Shown here piece by piece: positions 62,351 to 64,000 of a stretch of DNA of 64,000 bases; position 1 is the first letter of the stretch; each line of letters begins with the position of its first letter. The DNA comes from an uncultured Chloroflexota bacterium (GTDB lineage Bacteria > Chloroflexota > Anaerolineae > Anaerolineales > Anaerolineaceae): the NCBI GenBank assembly GCA_902786265.1, contig CADACE010000001.1, forward strand, positions 62,001 through 126,000, given 5' to 3'. Position numbers and translations under genes: made by a program. Below the pieces are notes generated by a model. That model saw only the letters and a list, made by a program, of their open reading frames with translations, did not search any database and had not been told where the DNA came from.

Positions 62351-62414
62351 GGTACATCACCACCTGATACAAGTGTACCGGGATTGGTACACTTGTATCA
62401 GGTGGTGATGTACC
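62351..62414. repeat. Dispersed palindromic repeat, copy 4 (GGTACA variant)
   Basis: Two perfect 29-nt arms with a 6-nt loop. The hexamers are GGTACA/TGTACC at all four positions, where copies 2 and 3 have GGGACA/TGTCCC. The core CACCTGATACAAG is unchanged. Confidence 0.95.
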
Positions 62415-62458
62415 GGGTGGGTAATCTTCAATAAATTCCGAGGAAAGGAGGGACAGGT

Positions 62459-63649
62459 ATGGACACGGTGACAGCGGAAATGACACAGCAAAAACAAACA
62501 CAGGCACAGGCATTTGGCATATCGGAAAACCGCGGGGTCCTTGAGCGGATCGATCCGGCGAGGCTTCCCGATGAACCTACCGATGTGTTCAGTACTGTCC
62601 CTTATGAATTCGAGGAATCCGTCCGCTATTTATGGGACGATACGCAGAAGCTCTATTACCATGCCTGCAAAGCCAACCGCTTTTCCGAGAACTATCTGAC
62701 GTATTCCGAGGAACTGGAGAAAAGTATCCGCGAGATGGGCAGTTACTGCCTGACCAAAGCAGCGCTGGAACAGAAAGGCATGGAATTTCCGAATCTCTCC
62801 GAACTCAGCGTATCGGAGCTGGTGGGGATGGTCTCCTATCATCTGCGCAAGACTCATGCAGCCTTCGAAGGGATCTACCGGGATAATAACCGGCTGGGGC
62901 TCAGTTATCTGACCCGGGAATTCCGCTGGGTGGCACTGGGAGACCGGCTGAAGGCTACCGAGGCCAAGATCCAAAAGATCAAAGACGGGAAACTCAGCGC
63001 TGACGAACTGCTCAAGCAGGATGAAACTTACCGCAATGCCCCGCGGAAAGGTGAAAATACCGGGCGTGAGATCCCGGAAAGGCTGCCCGTCAATCCGGCA
63101 GCTCTGCCGATCAAGGGCTCCATGGCGCGGGAGATGCTCGGTTTTGAAAAAGAAGAGCAGAAAAAAGCAGAAAAGCTCCGTAAGGAAAAAGAGCGCAGGA
63201 TGAAACAGCTTGAGAAGCTCGAAAGGGAGCTGGATCATACTCCTGGCGTATACAAACAGGATGTGATCAGGCTTACGAAAGAACAGCAGAGCCTCGTAAA
63301 TCAACACAGCGCGGAAAATTTACGCAGAGAGATCGCGGCGATAGATGCCAAGTTTGAAGAAGGGTTCGGAATTCAGGTGCCGGAAGACAGGAACCGGGAG
63401 CCGGATACAAAACAGCTTCCGCCGGGAAAGATCACTGAAGCGGAGGCACGCAAACTGCTGATGGACGAAGCGATGAAGCGGGGCGATCGACAGGCGGTGA
63501 TGGAGATCCCGCTGGAGGACAGCGAAACATTCTATCAACGCTACCTGCGGCGCAACGAGGAGGTCCGTAAAAGGAACCAGGCCGCCCGCGGCGTTCCGTC
63601 GAATGAGACCCGGAAGGCTCTGCGGGAAAAGCGGAAGAAGAGAAAATAG
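62459..63649 (+). CDS. Uncharacterised coiled-coil protein
   Basis: 396 residues with no signal peptide or membrane segment. The N-terminal part (about 45-190) is helical and contains EESVRYLWDDTQKLYYHACK. A long charged coiled coil spans about 225-310, rich in Lys, Glu and Arg. The C-terminus is basic (ETRKALREKRKKRK). I do not recognise a family; the composition suggests a nucleic-acid or scaffold protein, which is only a guess. AAAGGAGGGA at 6-7 nt before ATG 62459 is an excellent ribosome site, and a promoter and the palindrome copy 4 lie in its leader. Confidence 0.75.
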   Translation: MDTVTAEMTQQKQTQAQAFGISENRGVLERIDPARLPDEPTDVFSTVPYEFEESVRYLWDDTQKLYYHACKANRFSENYLTYSEELEKSIREMGSYCLTKAALEQKGMEFPNLSELSVSELVGMVSYHLRKTHAAFEGIYRDNNRLGLSYLTREFRWVALGDRLKATEAKIQKIKDGKLSADELLKQDETYRNAPRKGENTGREIPERLPVNPAALPIKGSMAREMLGFEKEEQKKAEKLRKEKERRMKQLEKLERELDHTPGVYKQDVIRLTKEQQSLVNQHSAENLRREIAAIDAKFEEGFGIQVPEDRNREPDTKQLPPGKITEAEARKLLMDEAMKRGDRQAVMEIPLEDSETFYQRYLRRNEEVRKRNQAARGVPSNETRKALREKRKKRK

Positions 63650-63680
63650 GGATTAGGTTTTTGGGACTAGGGATTATGAA
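63648..63680 (+). repeat. Short GGGATTAG microsatellite
   Basis: AGGGATTAGG, GGGACTAGGG and GATTATG in a row overlap the stop codon at 63649. The rest of the right end (63681-64000) shows no gene I can support. Confidence 0.6.
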
Positions 63681-63921
63681 ATAGTTGACAGCCGAAATCG
63701 GATGGTTTCGGCATATATTTGTTAACGAAGCACACGTGGCCGACTCTCTTGCTGCCGCGAAGCCGGCACAAGAGAACCGCACTCCTGTGCGTCCCTGCAC
63801 CGGGAACAAACACCTCTTGCCTGATATAACGATGAGCAAAGGGAAAAACAGGTCAGTTCTGCTGTGCCGGATTCGCGGCTGCGGCAGAGCTGACCCGGTT
63901 ATGCTTCATCCCCGGGGCGTT

Positions 63922-63960
63922 AAAAAAGGGACGGTTCCCTCCTTCGTCAGAAACCGTCCC
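63922..63960 (-). terminator. Minus-strand terminator at the right edge
   Basis: GGGACGGTT pairs with AACCGTCCC around a loop with CTCCTTCGTC. On the minus strand the stem is followed by TTTTTT, so a minus-strand gene probably lies just beyond the window. Confidence 0.75.
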
Positions 63961-64000
63961 CATTCAGTGATGTGTACCCGTGACTTACCACCACGGCCAG

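Overview
The window looks like a chromosomal segment of a bacterium of the Chloroflexota, most likely class Anaerolineae. The basis is gene style, not a marker gene: an NBR1-type Ig domain behind a solute-binding domain, LPATG-plus-sortase fusions, a HerA/NurA operon in a bacterium, and telomere-like microsatellites between genes. A gut-type Clostridium relative is the main alternative. Sialic-acid and arabinoside uptake genes suggest a fermenting, possibly host-associated lifestyle; that part is inference. No rRNA or tRNA gene was seen.

Layout. 0-2 kb: the 3' part of a large Ig-repeat/sortase protein, then a palindromic repeat. 2-9.5 kb: arabinofuranosidase plus a CUT1 sugar importer on the minus strand, under a divergent LacI-type regulator with a perfect 20-bp operator, followed by a Gfo/Idh dehydrogenase. 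9.7-16.4 kb: DUF362 ferredoxin protein, a HEAT-like protein and a heterodimeric ABC exporter. 16.4-24.3 kb: a minus-strand sialic-acid-type cluster (ROK kinase, Dpp/Sat-type transporter, N-acetylneuraminate lyase); its binding protein is circularly permuted. 24.5-32 kb: a second CUT1 importer with an oversized MalG-type subunit, followed by a 1208-residue kinase-TPR-WD40 protein. 32.2-40.2 kb: MarR regulator, a second heterodimeric exporter, then a tandem duplication of a secreted papain-like protein plus GtrA, with a scar of deleted exporter genes between the copies, and a small LuxR-type regulator. 40.7-43.7 kb: dnaA without dnaN, and an AlbA_2/HATPase regulator. 43.9-48.4 kb: a small phage-structural and lysis cassette (holin-like, M23 endolysin, portal, two virion-like proteins) interspersed with telomere-like repeats. 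48.6-52.8 kb: bS21, IF-1, a SWIM protein, alpha-glucan phosphorylase and a DUF2179 membrane protein. 53.3-57.5 kb: nurA, an unnamed partner and herA, then a DUF4160/DUF2442 pair. 57.5-64 kb: threonine aldolase, a membrane metallophosphoesterase, a solute-binding/NBR1/Ig surface protein and an unrecognised coiled-coil protein.

How parts work together. Two CUT1 importers lack an ATPase gene and presumably share one encoded elsewhere. All three binding-protein genes are separated from their permease genes by a stem-loop, which would let the binding protein be made in excess. The most notable items are the circularly permuted family-5 binding protein, a dispersed 64-70 bp perfect-hairpin family with four-way covariation, the phage cassette without capsid or terminase, and the HerA/NurA operon with its unknown third member.
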